20,526 nucleotides of DNA. Origin: Terana coerulea. Its lineage: Eukaryota > Basidiomycota > Agaricomycetes > Polyporales > Phanerochaetaceae. Location: NCBI GenBank assembly GCA_024811115.1, contig JAKOGH010000699.1, forward strand, positions 1 through 20,526, written 5' to 3'. Of the stretch, positions 1-9,066 are shown piece after piece (the first letter of the stretch is position 1; every line of letters begins with the position of its first letter). Below the pieces are notes generated by a model, which had not been told where the DNA came from, did not search any database, and saw only the letters and a list, made by a program, of their open reading frames with translations. The position numbers were made by a program, and so were the translations under genes.

Positions 1-213
1 TTCTTGGAGAACTCGATCCTGATTCTGGGTTATTCTGTCGTTGTGATTGCGCTTTATCACGGTCTTATTGAGGTCTTCGAGGTAAACGATGTTTCATATA
101 AGATCGTCGTACTGTTTATCTCCAGCTGCTATAAGTTGGCGGCCTCGCCTACCCCACGAAGGCCTGCGATATCAAGAGCATTTCGCTGTTAAAATAATTA
201 GCCGCATGCAAGA
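1..213. other. Unassigned window edge
   Basis: No complete gene is visible. On the minus strand one frame over about 1-100 reads as a polar, protein-like stretch (EDLNKTVIKRNHNDRITQNQ and onward) running off the window edge, with an in-frame TGA just upstream. It could be an exon or a decayed coding fragment of a gene lying mostly outside the window. I do not recognise the family. Confidence 0.25.
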
Positions 214-590
214 ATGATGATGCTTCGGCAAGACAAACGAAGGTGAGTGCATTCTTGCGCCATAACTTTTCGAGTGCTGAATATCGACCGCTACACAGCA
301 TACAAGATAAGGGCGATTGTCGAAGACTCGTAAAGAAAGTGCAGACACAGGCGAGAGCGGCATCCTGGTCAGAACACCTACACAAGCCGTCGGCGAATGT
401 AGCAGTTTCTGAAGCGCACACGAATGCATGGGCGGACAGGAACAATGTCGCGACGGGCCTCGCGACGGGCCCACTGCCCTCTGTGATGAGGCCCGTCGAC
501 GACAATTGCGGGATGGCCCATTTGGAGGCCACCTCTAACAAGTTTGAAGCGTGGACCTCCGCAGCCGGGCCGCCCTATATCTTCTGTTGA
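214..590 (+). CDS. Possible small two-exon hypothetical protein
   Basis: Three consecutive ATGs lie at 214-222. A GTGAGT donor at 243 and a CTACACAG acceptor ending at 298 define a 56-nt intron of the size seen in the neighbouring genes. Splicing joins 214-242 to 299-590 in one open frame of 106 codons ending in TGA at 588-590. The product begins MMMLRQDKRS, is basic near the start and ends in GPPYIFC. No domain, signal peptide or membrane segment stands out, and I do not recognise a family. It ends only about 65 bases before the likely start of the next gene on the same strand, which argues for caution: it could be chance reading in a leader region. The main support is the canonical intron with matching phase. 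Confidence 0.3.
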
Positions 591-654
591 ACTGTGTGTT
601 GACCTACAAACACGTTCCATTCCTCAACCACGTCCATCAGATACCATCGCACTA

Positions 655-2068
655 ATGACTGAAACAAAACCACCCTGCTTCAAGATATCCGGCTCATGGT
701 ATGTAACCTCCGTATAACTCCTCACGCCTATCAATATCTAACTGTATGTATCCTGACAGCCTTCTAGGAGCTCATCGCCCGCAAGTGTCAGCAGCAGGTC
801 TGCTGACTCCCACGAAACTGTAGAGCCAGGCAAGCGAAGCCGTGAAGCAGAAGGAGAGAACAAGCAAGAGTTAATAGTTGAGGAGCGGCGGACGTATTAT
901 GTTGAGAAGCTTTCACGTGTCGAGGTTCGTGACGTATTACCTGGGCTAATGACGGAAAGTCTCAGCAAGGACTTGCAGTATCGAGAGCATGTGTCGCACC
1001 TCCAAGGGACTCGCGGGAAGAGTGCTATCGACGGCGGTAGTGTTCTATCCGAGGAGTACGTATCATCAATCCCGTTACGACTCGATGCTAATAATACGTT
1101 AGGGGTACGCGTTCTGCAGCTTCAGGTCACATCTTCAAGTCTGGTGAAGAGGTCGGTAATGGCTTGGAGTCAAAGGAGGATAAAGCCAGGAGGGACATAG
1201 CCAGGATTCCGGCTATGGTACCCAAGGAGCTGACGATGACCCGAGCGGTACGTTATAGACGTATTGCCTCTGACATCGACCTATATTTATGTCACCTGTA
1301 GGACATAACAATACGAGGTTGAACGCGCCGGAGCTAGCTAAAGAGTCTTCCCATGCTATTCAGCACCCGCCTGCTTCCAGTTTTCCTACGGGAGGCAGCC
1401 GACACCACCCCTGGTAACTCTGTCCGCGCAGTCTCCAAACCAAACAGACAACGTTACCAGAGACGCATCGAGCGCTTTTCATCCGCCCGCGCTGCATCCG
1501 TATGCACAAGCGCAACGCCGGGCTTCTTCCAACGCTGCCGCTGCCGCTACCTCCTCTGTCCGTAGTCCGCGCTGGCACGAGCCACAACCCATTGCGGGTC
1601 CTTCAACTCTCCCTTCACTGTCGACCGTGACTGGTGGCAGCGATGCACATAAACTAAGGTCCCCGTTGCCGCTGCCGCATCTGATTTTCTTTGGCGAAGA
1701 AGAGGACGGGCCGGAATCAAATACTTGTTCGCCCGTGCTACTGCAGCATACGGCGTATGTCGCTGTGGATGGGCCGCCGCGTCGCGCACCAAGCTCAACC
1801 CGACAATCAGCGTTCGCCCGCAGCTCGCCTAAACGCATCTCGTACCTCCTTCCGCCGCGTTCGGCAACTCTTCCGCGACATTCAGACATGGGAAGACGAA
1901 GGCAAACACATGCGAGAGTGCCTTCGGCGTCAGCAGCAGGAGCTGCGTGACACCCAAAGCGCGTTGACGTTGTTGACTGGCATGAGGCTGCGGCAGCAGA
2001 GGGAAGAGTTGGAGGCCCTGGGAGTCGACTGTGAAGACTTGTCCAGCGATTGGGAGTACGACTCTGGT
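655..2068 (+). pseudogene. 5' part of a host gene of unknown function, interrupted by the copia element
   Basis: Likely start ATG at 655 (MTETKPPCFKISGS). Exon 1 ends at 698 before GTATGT, and the intron probably ends with TAG at 767. Exon 2 continues with EERRTYYVEKLSRVEVRD. A second intron with the branch-like motif GCTAATAA lies at about 1037-1125, and a third is 1248-1301 (GTACGT..TAG). Later coding is rich in Ser, Pro, Ala and Arg, then becomes a charged, probably coiled-coil segment (about 1860-2040, RQQQELRDTQSALTLLTG). The frame changes near 1302, near 1410 (a C4 run) and between about 1735 and 1811. Short introns, missing bases or decay could each explain these, so I do not give a firm exon model. 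At 2068 the frame runs straight into the LTR, adds 15 LTR-encoded residues and stops at TAG 2114-2116. Its true 3' end lies at 8346-8459. Function unknown; the basic C-terminus hints at a nuclear protein. Confidence 0.6.
2064..2068. repeat. Left 5-bp target site duplication (CTGGT)
   Basis: CTGGT immediately precedes the TG that opens the left LTR and is repeated exactly after the CA that closes the right LTR (8341-8345). Five bases is the usual Ty1/copia duplication length. Confidence 0.95.
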
Positions 2069-2361
2069 TGTAGAAGTGCAGCGCATACAGCGGCGTACAC
2101 TCCTACCGAGGCCTAGAGGAAGCTAGGATGGTTACTCACCTGTAGGTTGGTTGGTACACACGTTAGTGGGTTGAGAGTTGTAAGAGTCTTATTAGAGTAT
2201 GGGAGCAGAGGCTGCCTTATATACAATACTGGGTGGCTGTACTACAAACAGACACAAATAGGTACCAGGACAATAGACAATAGGCATATTCATGGTGGAA
2301 CCTGGTAGAACAATAGAAGATGTGAGCAGAGGCGCTTCACGAGCGTCTATCCGACTCAACA
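2069..2361 (-). repeat. 3' LTR of the copia element (left copy)
   Basis: 293 bp, starting TGTAGAAGTG and ending ACTCAACA on the plus strand. It matches 8049-8340 almost throughout; differences cluster near 2101, 2200-2212, 2313 and 2325-2343. The TTATATA at 2217-2223 reads TATATAA in the element's sense. Its first bases supply a stop codon to the interrupted host gene. Confidence 0.95.
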
Positions 2362-2371
2362 CTCCTCCTAA
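2362..2371 (-). other. Polypurine tract next to the 3' LTR
   Basis: On the minus strand TTAGGAGGAG abuts the first base of the 3' LTR. This is the expected place and composition for the plus-strand DNA primer of an LTR retrotransposon. The purine run is short (eight bases). Confidence 0.7.
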
Positions 2372-2405
2372 CCTAGCACGGCGTACTGCCTCGCTGGTTT
2401 AGTCG

Positions 2406-2893
2406 CTAGTTAGCAGCGATGCGAAGTCCGAGCATTGGTCGGAACTTCTCGATCTTGACCCTGCTCAGATTCTTGGTAAAGATATCTGCGGGATTGTCAA
2501 CGCCAGGTACGAAGAGTACTTGACGTGGCCAGCTTCGACGACATCGCGAATGTAGTGGTAGCGAATGTCGATGTGCTTAGTCGCTTTTCAGTAACGGGAT
2601 TTTCCGAGACAAATAGAGCGCCCTGGTTGTCGCTGCAGATGGGTACTTTCGAAGTTGTAACCGAGTTCAGAGAGGATATTTCGAATCCACATGACTTCTC
2701 GGGAGCAGTCGCTGAGTGCCATGTATTCGGCATCTTTAGTCGACATTGCTACAGACTTCTGTGCGAAAGAGCTCCAGTTAAATGCTCCTCCTGCAAGCAT
2801 TAGCAGGAAGCCAGTCTGAGAGTGGCGGTTGGAAGCAACCGCCCAATCTGCATCGGTGTCGCCACCAAGCCTAACCTGGGAAGAGCCCGTCAT
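2406..2893 (-). pseudogene. copia RNase H domain and polyprotein C-terminus
   Basis: The minus-strand frame from 2893 carries the RNase H core: DADW with the first acidic residue, the QTGFLLMLAGGAFNWSS region, and STKDAEYMALSDCSREVMW with the catalytic Glu. The frame then shifts. The SDNQGAL segment and the C-terminal NPADIFTKNLSR signature, typical of Ty1/copia RNase H ends, are found in another frame down to a TAG at 2406-2408. The domain degrades the RNA strand during reverse transcription. It follows RT directly, as usual in copia elements. At least one frameshift separates the Glu-containing half from the tail, so this copy is non-functional as printed. Confidence 0.9.
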
Positions 2894-3984
2894 ACCGAGT
2901 GTGTAGTTACGAGTGCCTGACAGGTAGCGGCAGATGTACAGCGCTCTGTTCAGGTGGTCTTCAGACGGGTTCGCACTGAACTGTGCGAGCTTTGTGGCAG
3001 CGTCGCAATGTCCGTCGTGTACCGAGCATGATATAAAGGAGTGAGCCTATCATAATTTGGAAGCGGCTCTGGCGAGCTTTGTTTAGCTCTCCTTCATTTG
3101 GTTGAGGGATAACCCTCGGAAGCGGAGTCTTTGCCATTTTGGCATTGGTCTGGCCGCAGCGTTCGAGTACCTTGTCAAGGTAGGCGCATTGATCAATCAC
3201 GATCTTGTTGCCGACTCGTTGTATGCGCATGTAGAAACTCCTTTACGTCGCCCATGTCGCTGACACTCCCATCGTTGCATGAAGGACTCCTTTTCTTTGG
3301 AGTACTTTTGCCTTGCTACATCCGGCAAATATAGCGTCGTCAACATAGACTCGGCGATGACCATGTCGTTGCCTGCGCCTTTGACGTATCGCCCAACATC
3401 GGACTTCAGTCTTTTGAAGCCGAGCTCAGCCATAGACTTGCTAAGGGCTTTCCACCAGGACAGTCCTGCCTGCCGTAACGTAGGGGCGCTGACGGAGACG
3501 AAGCACCATGTGCTTTTTCCTTGAGCAGGAAAGCCATCGGGTTGTTCCATGTAGATCTCCTCATCTAACAGTCCGTACAAATATGCGTTGCTCGAGGCCA
3601 GTAAGAAAGAAGCCTTCGAGTGCCGCAAGGGCAAGTACGAATCTAACGGTTTTCAAACTGTACGACTGGAGAAGATTTTGTCATAGTCGATTCCCTCAAT
3701 TTGAGAGAAGCCGCGAGCTACAAGTCGCTTTCTTTCGACCATCTGATTTCTCATCAAAACCCATCGGTTCTTAATGACGTTTGCCTTTCGGCCGCGGGGC
3801 GAGTTCGAACCACGCCTCTTTTGCTTAATGCATCGAGCTCACTGCATGCAGCACGCCATTCTGCTGTTTTGCAGGCAGGCGGTTTATGTCACGTAAAGTC
3901 CAGTCTCGGACTGAAGACTTTGTTGCGTCAGGATCGACTGCTTGGGCAAGCAAATAATTGTAGAAATTTACTCCCCTTCCGGCA
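2894..3984 (-). pseudogene. copia reverse transcriptase domain, frameshifted
   Basis: Copia-type RT pieces occur in order on the minus strand. A linker in 3825-3984 reads SSVRDWTLRDINRLPAKQQN. The palm start around 3665-3780 contains RLVARGFSQIEGIDYDKIF. Then come SNAYLYGLLDEEIYMEQPDG and GLSWWKALSKSMAELGFKRL (3634-3410), the catalytic YVDD at 3336-3347, and the thumb region MRIQRVGNKIVIDQCAYLDK onward (3230-2961). YVDD lies in a different frame from the segment just before it, so at least three shifts interrupt the domain. RT copies the genomic RNA into cDNA in the virus-like particle. The residues needed for catalysis are still written in the DNA, so the breaks look recent or partly technical. 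Confidence 0.9.
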
Positions 3985-4514
3985 CAGTCGTGCCAGTACG
4001 TCATTTGACACTGGGCTTTCGCTTCCAGTGTCTCCAGTGGGCTCAGTGATATCCGGGAACAGGTTCGAGCTGTTCCCGGATGTAGAAGAACTAGCAGGGC
4101 GTGTGGCGGGGACACTGTCGGGCTGCTTGCTAGACTGACGCGCCCTTAGTAGCTAACCTTGGTGGGCTTGGTCTGGCCAGTCTGCTTTTCAACTACGGAT
4201 ACCTCTATCAGCACCTAAAATCCGTGACGGTGCTTGTGACTGGTCGTACGGAGCCTGGATTTTGACTGGGATCCTTCCGTCGCGAGTACTACGCGCGGCC
4301 CAGCAGGAATAACTGGTGGTGCCAGTACCTGCGGATCTTCTGCGGGTGGTGCCGCGACAGAGGCGGACTCGGCTCAAACTGGGGGCTTAGGGTTGAACCA
4401 TTGTTCAACCCGCTCGGTCTCTTTTGGGAAGAAGGAGGGTTAGGGCGGGTAAAAGCTCGCCGTTTAGGCGGTGGCATCGTCGTCACTATCGTTGATCCTG
4501 CATCTTGCGAAGAC

Positions 4515-5400
4515 TCACTGTCGTTCGCATTTTTGGTGTTTTGCGCTAGGCGGGTCAGGCCAGCGGGCATTTGCCGTCAGGACACTTGGGAAATAAGTTT
4601 CACACCACTTGACCTGAGTTGAGCGAAACACGACGTTGTTGGGTCCTCTCATGAAGGTCCAACCGTGCTTGTCGTGTCCGATGTATGTCATCATTTCGGA
4701 TTTAGGCTGTAGTTTGTTCTTTCGAACATCGGCAGGAATAAAGACCCATGCACTGCAGCCAAATACGCAGATGTTATCAACGCGTGGTTTTTCACCCCGT
4801 AAGTGCCTCATGGGCGTAACCCATTTTAATCGTTGAAGCGGGGTGCAGTTGTAAAGCACTGTTGCGTGCATAACTGCAAATTCCCACGAAGGAGGAATGC
4901 AAGCTGTAGCGCATAGCCTCAGCTTTGTCCGAGGTTCGATTGAACCGCTCAGCGCGTCCATTCTGTTGTGGAGTATGAGGAGCGCTAGTTAGGATTTTAA
5001 TCCCTTCGTTCTTTAGCATTTGAATAAATGCGGATGATTTATATTCTCCCCCTACATCCGACATCCAGCTCTCGACATTAGCTTTATGCTGGTTTTGAAC
5101 CATAGCAAGAAAGTTTTTGTCGCTTGGATGGCGACGGATTCTTAGGCAAATAATCCATGCATGCGACGTATAATCATCGACAAAGGTGATGATACACTTG
5201 TATCGGTGATATGAATCGACCGGGAATTCTTTCAAGTCACTGTGAATGAGTTCAAAAGGTCGCAATGCTCGTCGAGGCATCGGCGGAAAGAGCGATTATG
5301 CATCTTTCCTTGTGCTTAGCCAGAGCAGGGTGAGTTCGACTTGTTATAGTCGAAATCAGGACATTTCGTCGTTGCTGACGGAAGTTGACGTAGGATCCGG
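4515..5400 (-). pseudogene. copia integrase domain, frameshifted
   Basis: The catalytic core is in the frame 5280-4792: LIHSDLKEFP (first Asp), MSDVGGEYKSSAF (second Asp) and APHTPQQNGRAERFNRT (catalytic Glu), the DDE triad of copia integrases. After the Glu motif the frame changes, and the expected continuation WEFAVMHATVLYN, GEKPRVDNICVFGC and KSEMMTYIGHDKHGWTFMRG is found in 4961-4515. The zinc-binding pre-integrase segment upstream (about 5280-5400) is poorly preserved. The enzyme inserts the cDNA and makes the 5-bp target duplication seen at the ends. The triad is intact, but the protein is broken by at least one frameshift. Confidence 0.92.
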
Positions 5401-5464
5401 CTCAGAGGGATGTCCAAAACGTCTATGCATTATTTCGTGTGAGACTAGCGCAAGGCCGTCTCGG

Positions 5465-6082
5465 TCAGTGTCTAAGTAGTACACTGTTGCGTTTGGATAA
5501 GCGGCACAATTGCAATAGTTCCTGGCGATTATCACCGTCCAGGATTTTCAGAGTGGTTGCGTCACCCTCAATTAACCGGTTCTGTCGTAGCAGCTGGCCG
5601 AGATTAGATTCATGTCTTTTGTGAAGGCATGAGTCGAACATTTTCAGTAAGACTTTAATCGTTCTACTTGTCGCGCTAGGACGGTAGTTGATGACGGAGT
5701 CACCTTCCTCAGAGATAGTTACATGCCCATTAGCCGTTTGAACGACAATTGGGTCAATGTTGCGCAAGTTGCGCAATAGACTTCTTTGACCGGTGAAGTG
5801 GAAAGACGCTCCTGAGTCGAGCAGCCAATCACTTGTTTTTGCAAGGTTTTTACCTTTGCAGCTCTGACACGCGTTAAATAACTTGTTGTGCACACATCGG
5901 TCTGGTAATTGAAGGAAACCTGCTCCATTTAATATAGTAGCATACATGTGGTATCTACTATTTAATCCAGCCCGCCGAGACACTGCGCAATCAGCTGCAA
6001 AGTATCGGTCAAGGTGGTCGGCGGGCGTCGAAGCCGTCACTCCCTGTTGAGCGACATCTGCATGTCGATCTCGTCGGACCAA
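5465..6082 (-). pseudogene. copia aspartic protease region
   Basis: The open minus-strand frame contains DWLLDSGASFHFTG; the DSGAS active-site motif is encoded at 5804-5818. It is followed by a beta-rich stretch (ANGHVTISEEGDSVINY) and then the lead-in to the pre-integrase region (LKILDGDNRQELLQLCRL). A CxxC-containing segment (NACQSCKGKN) lies just before the active site. The protease cleaves the gag-pol polyprotein during particle maturation. The frame is open for 205 codons, the longest intact piece of pol here, but is out of frame with gag upstream and with integrase downstream. Confidence 0.9.
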
Positions 6083-6149
6083 ATGATCAGCGAGGGTTCG
6101 CGCGAGCTGCGCTTGGCAGGCGAGAGGCTACCCTCGACGAACTCGGCTC

Positions 6150-7815
6150 AGCAAACTTGCGTTTGAGAGCAACGTTGTTCGAGTCGATGCGGCGTCAAGC
6201 TCGCGATGCGAGCATCGAGCATGCGCTCGGCGTAGTCGAGGTCGGCCTGCTTGGCGCGACGAGCCTTCTCCGCAGCCTCATCCTTGGCGGCGGTGGCGGC
6301 GAACTTCGCTTTCCTGGGCGGTCGCCAGCTTGACAAGCTGGTGTCGCTCCCACGGCTCGCGCGCGGCCTTCGAGTGGTCGAGCCCTTGTTCAGGCGGCGT
6401 TCTTGTCCGCGATCCACTGCTTGCGAGCAAGCTTGCGGAGGTCTGCGGCCTCGCGAAGCTGGGCTTTGTGCAGAGTCTGGGACTCGTCGTCCTCATCGAG
6501 GATTGCTAACAATTTAGTCAGCACGGGAGATCGTCTAGAGTGAACTCCTGCTGGAATTCTAACTCACGGACGGCGTTCGCAGGTTGCGGTGCTCGATATC
6601 CCGCATGGCGTTGGCGCGGTGAGCGTTGTGCTCGTTGGCGTCCACGACTTCCTCGAGGGTCCGGATGCGCTCCTGGGACCCGACGACTCGAAGCTTCTCG
6701 GCAAGGGCTAGTGCCTTGCGGCAGCGGGGGAACTGGTTGCCGTTGGCGAGCCAGAGCTCGCTCTCCTTCGATGCGAGACTGAATTTCTTCGGCCTCGGAT
6801 TTGCGGGAAGCGGTATGTCGGGGGCAAAGTCGTTCACCACCCGGGATGACCGGGGCGGCGATGTAGGAGTGACCGTGGTCAGCATCCTGCCCTTGCCCTT
6901 GCCGCGCGCTTGCCGCTCTGGGTCTTCTTTCCCTTGCCGTTGCCGGCACCGTCCTGCTGCTGCTGCTGCCCTTGCGGGCGCTGCTGCTGCGCATGCTGCT
7001 GCTGCCAGTTAGGGCGCTGCTGCTGCTTGAACTGGGGATCCTTCTCCTTGTTCTTGACGGCGGTGACGCTTAGCAGACTCGGTCCGCTTACGTTATCCAC
7101 CGGAAAGCTTCCGCTGCTCCCATGCAGCAATGAGCTGCTGGCCGTACTGCTTGGGATCGGGGCTTCCAGCAGGTAGGGGATCAGGGATGTGTCTACCATT
7201 TTCTGGTTCAGAATGGTGACAGTGGCGACGTGCTTACCGTACGCTGGTGTCTTCGAAATGAGGAGCATCAGGTGTAAGTATGCGTCTACTTCCACATAGG
7301 CCGCATTGAGACGGTCGATGTGGGATTGGATCTTCGCGATCGTGGGTGCTGGGGACTGATCATCAGGGATGCGAGTCTCCAGGAGGCCCCTGAAGTCGGT
7401 GTAGGCCGTACCCAGGGTGTTCTGGGTGTAGGTGGTCTGCAAAGACTCGTATGCGGCTTTGGCTATCGTCTCGTTCTTCACTGACTGTCCAATCCTGGTA
7501 TGTCAAGCGAAGGCGGATAAAGCCCATGGCCCGGAGGTTGTCGTTGATCCAGTCGTCGAGCTTGTCGACGGCCCCTGGAGTGCTCATGCTCGTTGCCAGG
7601 TACCTCGCCAGTGGCGGGAGCCCAGCAGTGTTTGGAGTGGCGGGGGCGAGCGGGAGCTGCCAGGACAGTGCGAATAAGACCGGCACCATCGGCTGGGTCG
7701 TCAAGAGCTGACGAGAGATGCCCTGAGTGCCCAGGAACGATTTTAAGGTGTCGTTCCAGTGCTCCCAGTTGGTTCCGTCGAGGACGGGGACAAGCTTCTC
7801 GAGTGAGGAAGACAT
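6150..7815 (-). pseudogene. copia Gag region with basic Q-rich tail and charged coiled-coil stretch
   Basis: The polyprotein starts at ATG 7815 (MSSSLEKLVPVLDGTNWEHW), the typical N-terminal signature of fungal copia Gag with the GxNWxxW motif. A frameshift near 7481 moves the reading to ETIAKAAYESLQTTYTQNT. Capsid-like helices end near 7100. They are followed by a Gln-rich, Lys/Arg-rich tail (6880-7030) that replaces a recognisable CCHC zinc knuckle; I find none. Between 6900 and 6150 several frames carry Ala/Glu/Arg/Lys-rich sequence (KDEAAEKARRAKQADLDYAE, REAADLRKLARKQ) that looks like a broken coiled coil. Gag would form the particle shell and bind element RNA. At least three frameshifts break it. 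Confidence 0.8.
6953..7027 (-). repeat. Imperfect CAG (polyglutamine) repeat in gag
   Basis: On the plus strand, runs of CTG/TGC triplets are interrupted by CCC, GGG and CAT-type codons. On the coding minus strand these give Gln tracts (HAQQQRPQGQQQQQ). This is a low-complexity segment in the nucleic-acid-binding tail of Gag and a likely site of length variation between copies. Confidence 0.85.
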
Positions 7816-8036
7816 TGTTAAGTTCTGTAAAGACAGAACAGTCAGTACGATGTACTGACCTGGCTTTAGCCAAGGAGGGGCCCCAAAGGGCACCTCGTGC
7901 CTGCTCAGCTTGCCCGGCGCTAGACGGTGCGCTGAGTAGCGCAACCGTCAGCGCACGATGGCAGTGAGCAGGTAGGCGAGTTTACCAATGAGCTGGTTGT
8001 TGCTGCCAGTGACGGGCGCAATCAACCGCGTCATCG

Positions 8037-8048
8037 GGGCTCATAACC
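8037..8048 (-). other. Primer binding site matching the anticodon arm of initiator tRNA-Met
   Basis: Directly after the 5' LTR on the element's strand the sequence is GGTTATGAGCCC. Its complement, GGGCTCATAACC, equals the anticodon arm of fungal initiator tRNA-Met (CAU anticodon, about tRNA positions 29-40 of the yeast molecule), not the tRNA 3' end. Drosophila copia has the same layout (GGTTATGGGCCC) and primes from a 5' half-tRNA. The match is seen directly; priming by a cut tRNA is inferred. Confidence 0.85.
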
Positions 8049-8340
8049 TGTAGAAGTGCAGCGCATACAGCGGCGTACACTCCTACTGAGGCCTAGAGGA
8101 AGCTAGGATGGTTACTCACCTGTAGGTTGGTTGGTACACACGTTAGTGGGTTGAGAGTTGTAAGAGTCTTATTAGAGTATGGCGCAGAGGGCTGCCTTAT
8201 ATACAATACTGGGTGGCTGTACTACAAACAGACACAAATAGGTACCAGGACAATAGACAATAGGCATATTCATGGTGGAACCTGGTAGAACAATAGAGAA
8301 GATGTGAGCAGAGCGCTTACGGTGTCTATCCGACTCAACA
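8049..8340 (-). repeat. 5' LTR of the copia element (right copy)
   Basis: 292 bp with TG..CA ends, almost identical to 2069-2361. As the upstream LTR of a minus-strand element it should hold the promoter. The TTATATA at 8197-8203 reads TATATAA in the sense direction, followed by GGCAGCC, and is a good TATA box candidate. Confidence 0.95.
8197..8203 (-). promoter_or_regulatory. TATA box candidate of the retrotransposon
   Basis: TATATAAGG on the minus strand lies mid-LTR, in the orientation that would drive gag-pol RNA. The identical motif occurs in the other LTR at 2217-2223. This is a sequence match only. Confidence 0.6.
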
Positions 8341-8345
8341 CTGGT
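8341..8345. repeat. Right 5-bp target site duplication (CTGGT)
   Basis: Exact copy of 2064-2068, immediately outside the terminal CA of the right LTR. Confidence 0.95.
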
Positions 8346-8459
8346 ATGGACTTGGACGGCGACAATGAGATCCTTCCAGCCAGGCACTCTCAGATGAGTA
8401 AACGTGGGCGGGAAGAAGATAGAGTGGACGCTGGTTCTCGGAAAAGGATTCGAGCGTAG
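8346..8459 (+). pseudogene. 3' end of the interrupted host gene
   Basis: With the element and one CTGGT copy removed, the reading frame that ends ...WEYDSG at 2068 continues without a break at 8346: MDLDGDNEILPARHS, then MSKRGREEDRVDAG and SRKRIRA, stopping at TAG 8457-8459. This is 37 codons with a strongly basic tail resembling a nuclear localisation signal. The separated fragment has no promoter of its own and would be lost from the protein. The smooth junction shows the insertion hit a coding exon. Confidence 0.75.
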
Positions 8460-9066
8460 ATCTTATGCCGTCGGAGCTGATGGCAAAGAAAATAGCGGAC
8501 ATTTCTACGACCCGACTGTCTTGGACCTTCTTGTACATTGAATGGTTTATTAATTCTCAATCAGAGAAAAAAAAGGCGGTACACAAAGGTACCTAACCTG
8601 ATGACATCTATGGCGGGCCGACAGCAACGTATTTGGACGTATTTAAACGTTGAGGGAGCAATGGACACGCAGCTGGACATGTCTGTCGCAGAATGAGGCT
8701 AGATGCATTCGTATTCCGGAGCCTACGTGAATGCGTAGGGGTAGACACCTGCGCTAGAAAGTATGTCCATATCTGGCATGGGCGAGGTAGCTGGCCTGAC
8801 TACGGAGAGCGTCGTTAGCGTTCAACTTTCGACTTTCCTGACCTGAAAGGACGAAACTGCGTACATGGAGTCTGAGGAGCATTGACAGAAGTCGCCAGGT
8901 ACAGTGAAGCGTACGGTTAAGCTCTGATGTCACGCTATCTAAAGGTTGCTGCCGCGTTAAGTCGGGCTTTGGTCGCCTGAGATCACCTAACTCAACAATT
9001 TACGCAACCTGTCAGCCTCAGCCCATGACAACTGCACGATCTGCCTCGTGATTTCCCCGCTCTCTT
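8460..9066. other. Convergent intergenic region
   Basis: Holds the 3' flank of the broken plus-strand gene and of the minus-strand F-box gene. A short A-run (about 8568-8575) lies just downstream of the broken gene. I see no other gene or repeat. Confidence 0.6.

Larger units (their letters stand above)
2069..8340 (-). mobile_element. Ty1/copia LTR retrotransposon, full length but coding-defective
   Basis: This 6,272-bp element is bounded by two near-identical LTRs with TG..CA ends and a CTGGT target duplication. Its coding strand is minus. Reading from 8340 downward the order is LTR, primer site, gag, aspartic protease, integrase, reverse transcriptase, RNase H, purine tract, LTR. Integrase before RT defines the copia (Pseudoviridae) order. 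The single gag-pol frame would run from ATG at 7815 to TAG at 2406, about 1,800 codons, but is broken by several frameshifts, so this copy as printed cannot make a full polyprotein. It lies antisense inside a host gene. The LTRs differ at about ten positions, mostly small indels, which suggests a fairly young insertion or a noisy consensus. Confidence 0.95.

Noticed and set aside
6518..7176. Plus-strand frames rich in Cys/Ala opposite gag
   Set aside because: The Cys runs are the complement of the CAG repeat and GC-rich coding sequence on the minus strand; nothing else supports a gene.
7363..7967. Plus-strand frames opposite the gag start as host genes
   Set aside because: They mirror the recognised Gag N-terminus on the minus strand and have no introns or domains of their own.
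2300..8400. Programmed frameshifting as the explanation for the gag-pol breaks
   Set aside because: There are too many breaks, including inside the RT and integrase domains, and no recurring slippery motif is seen at them.
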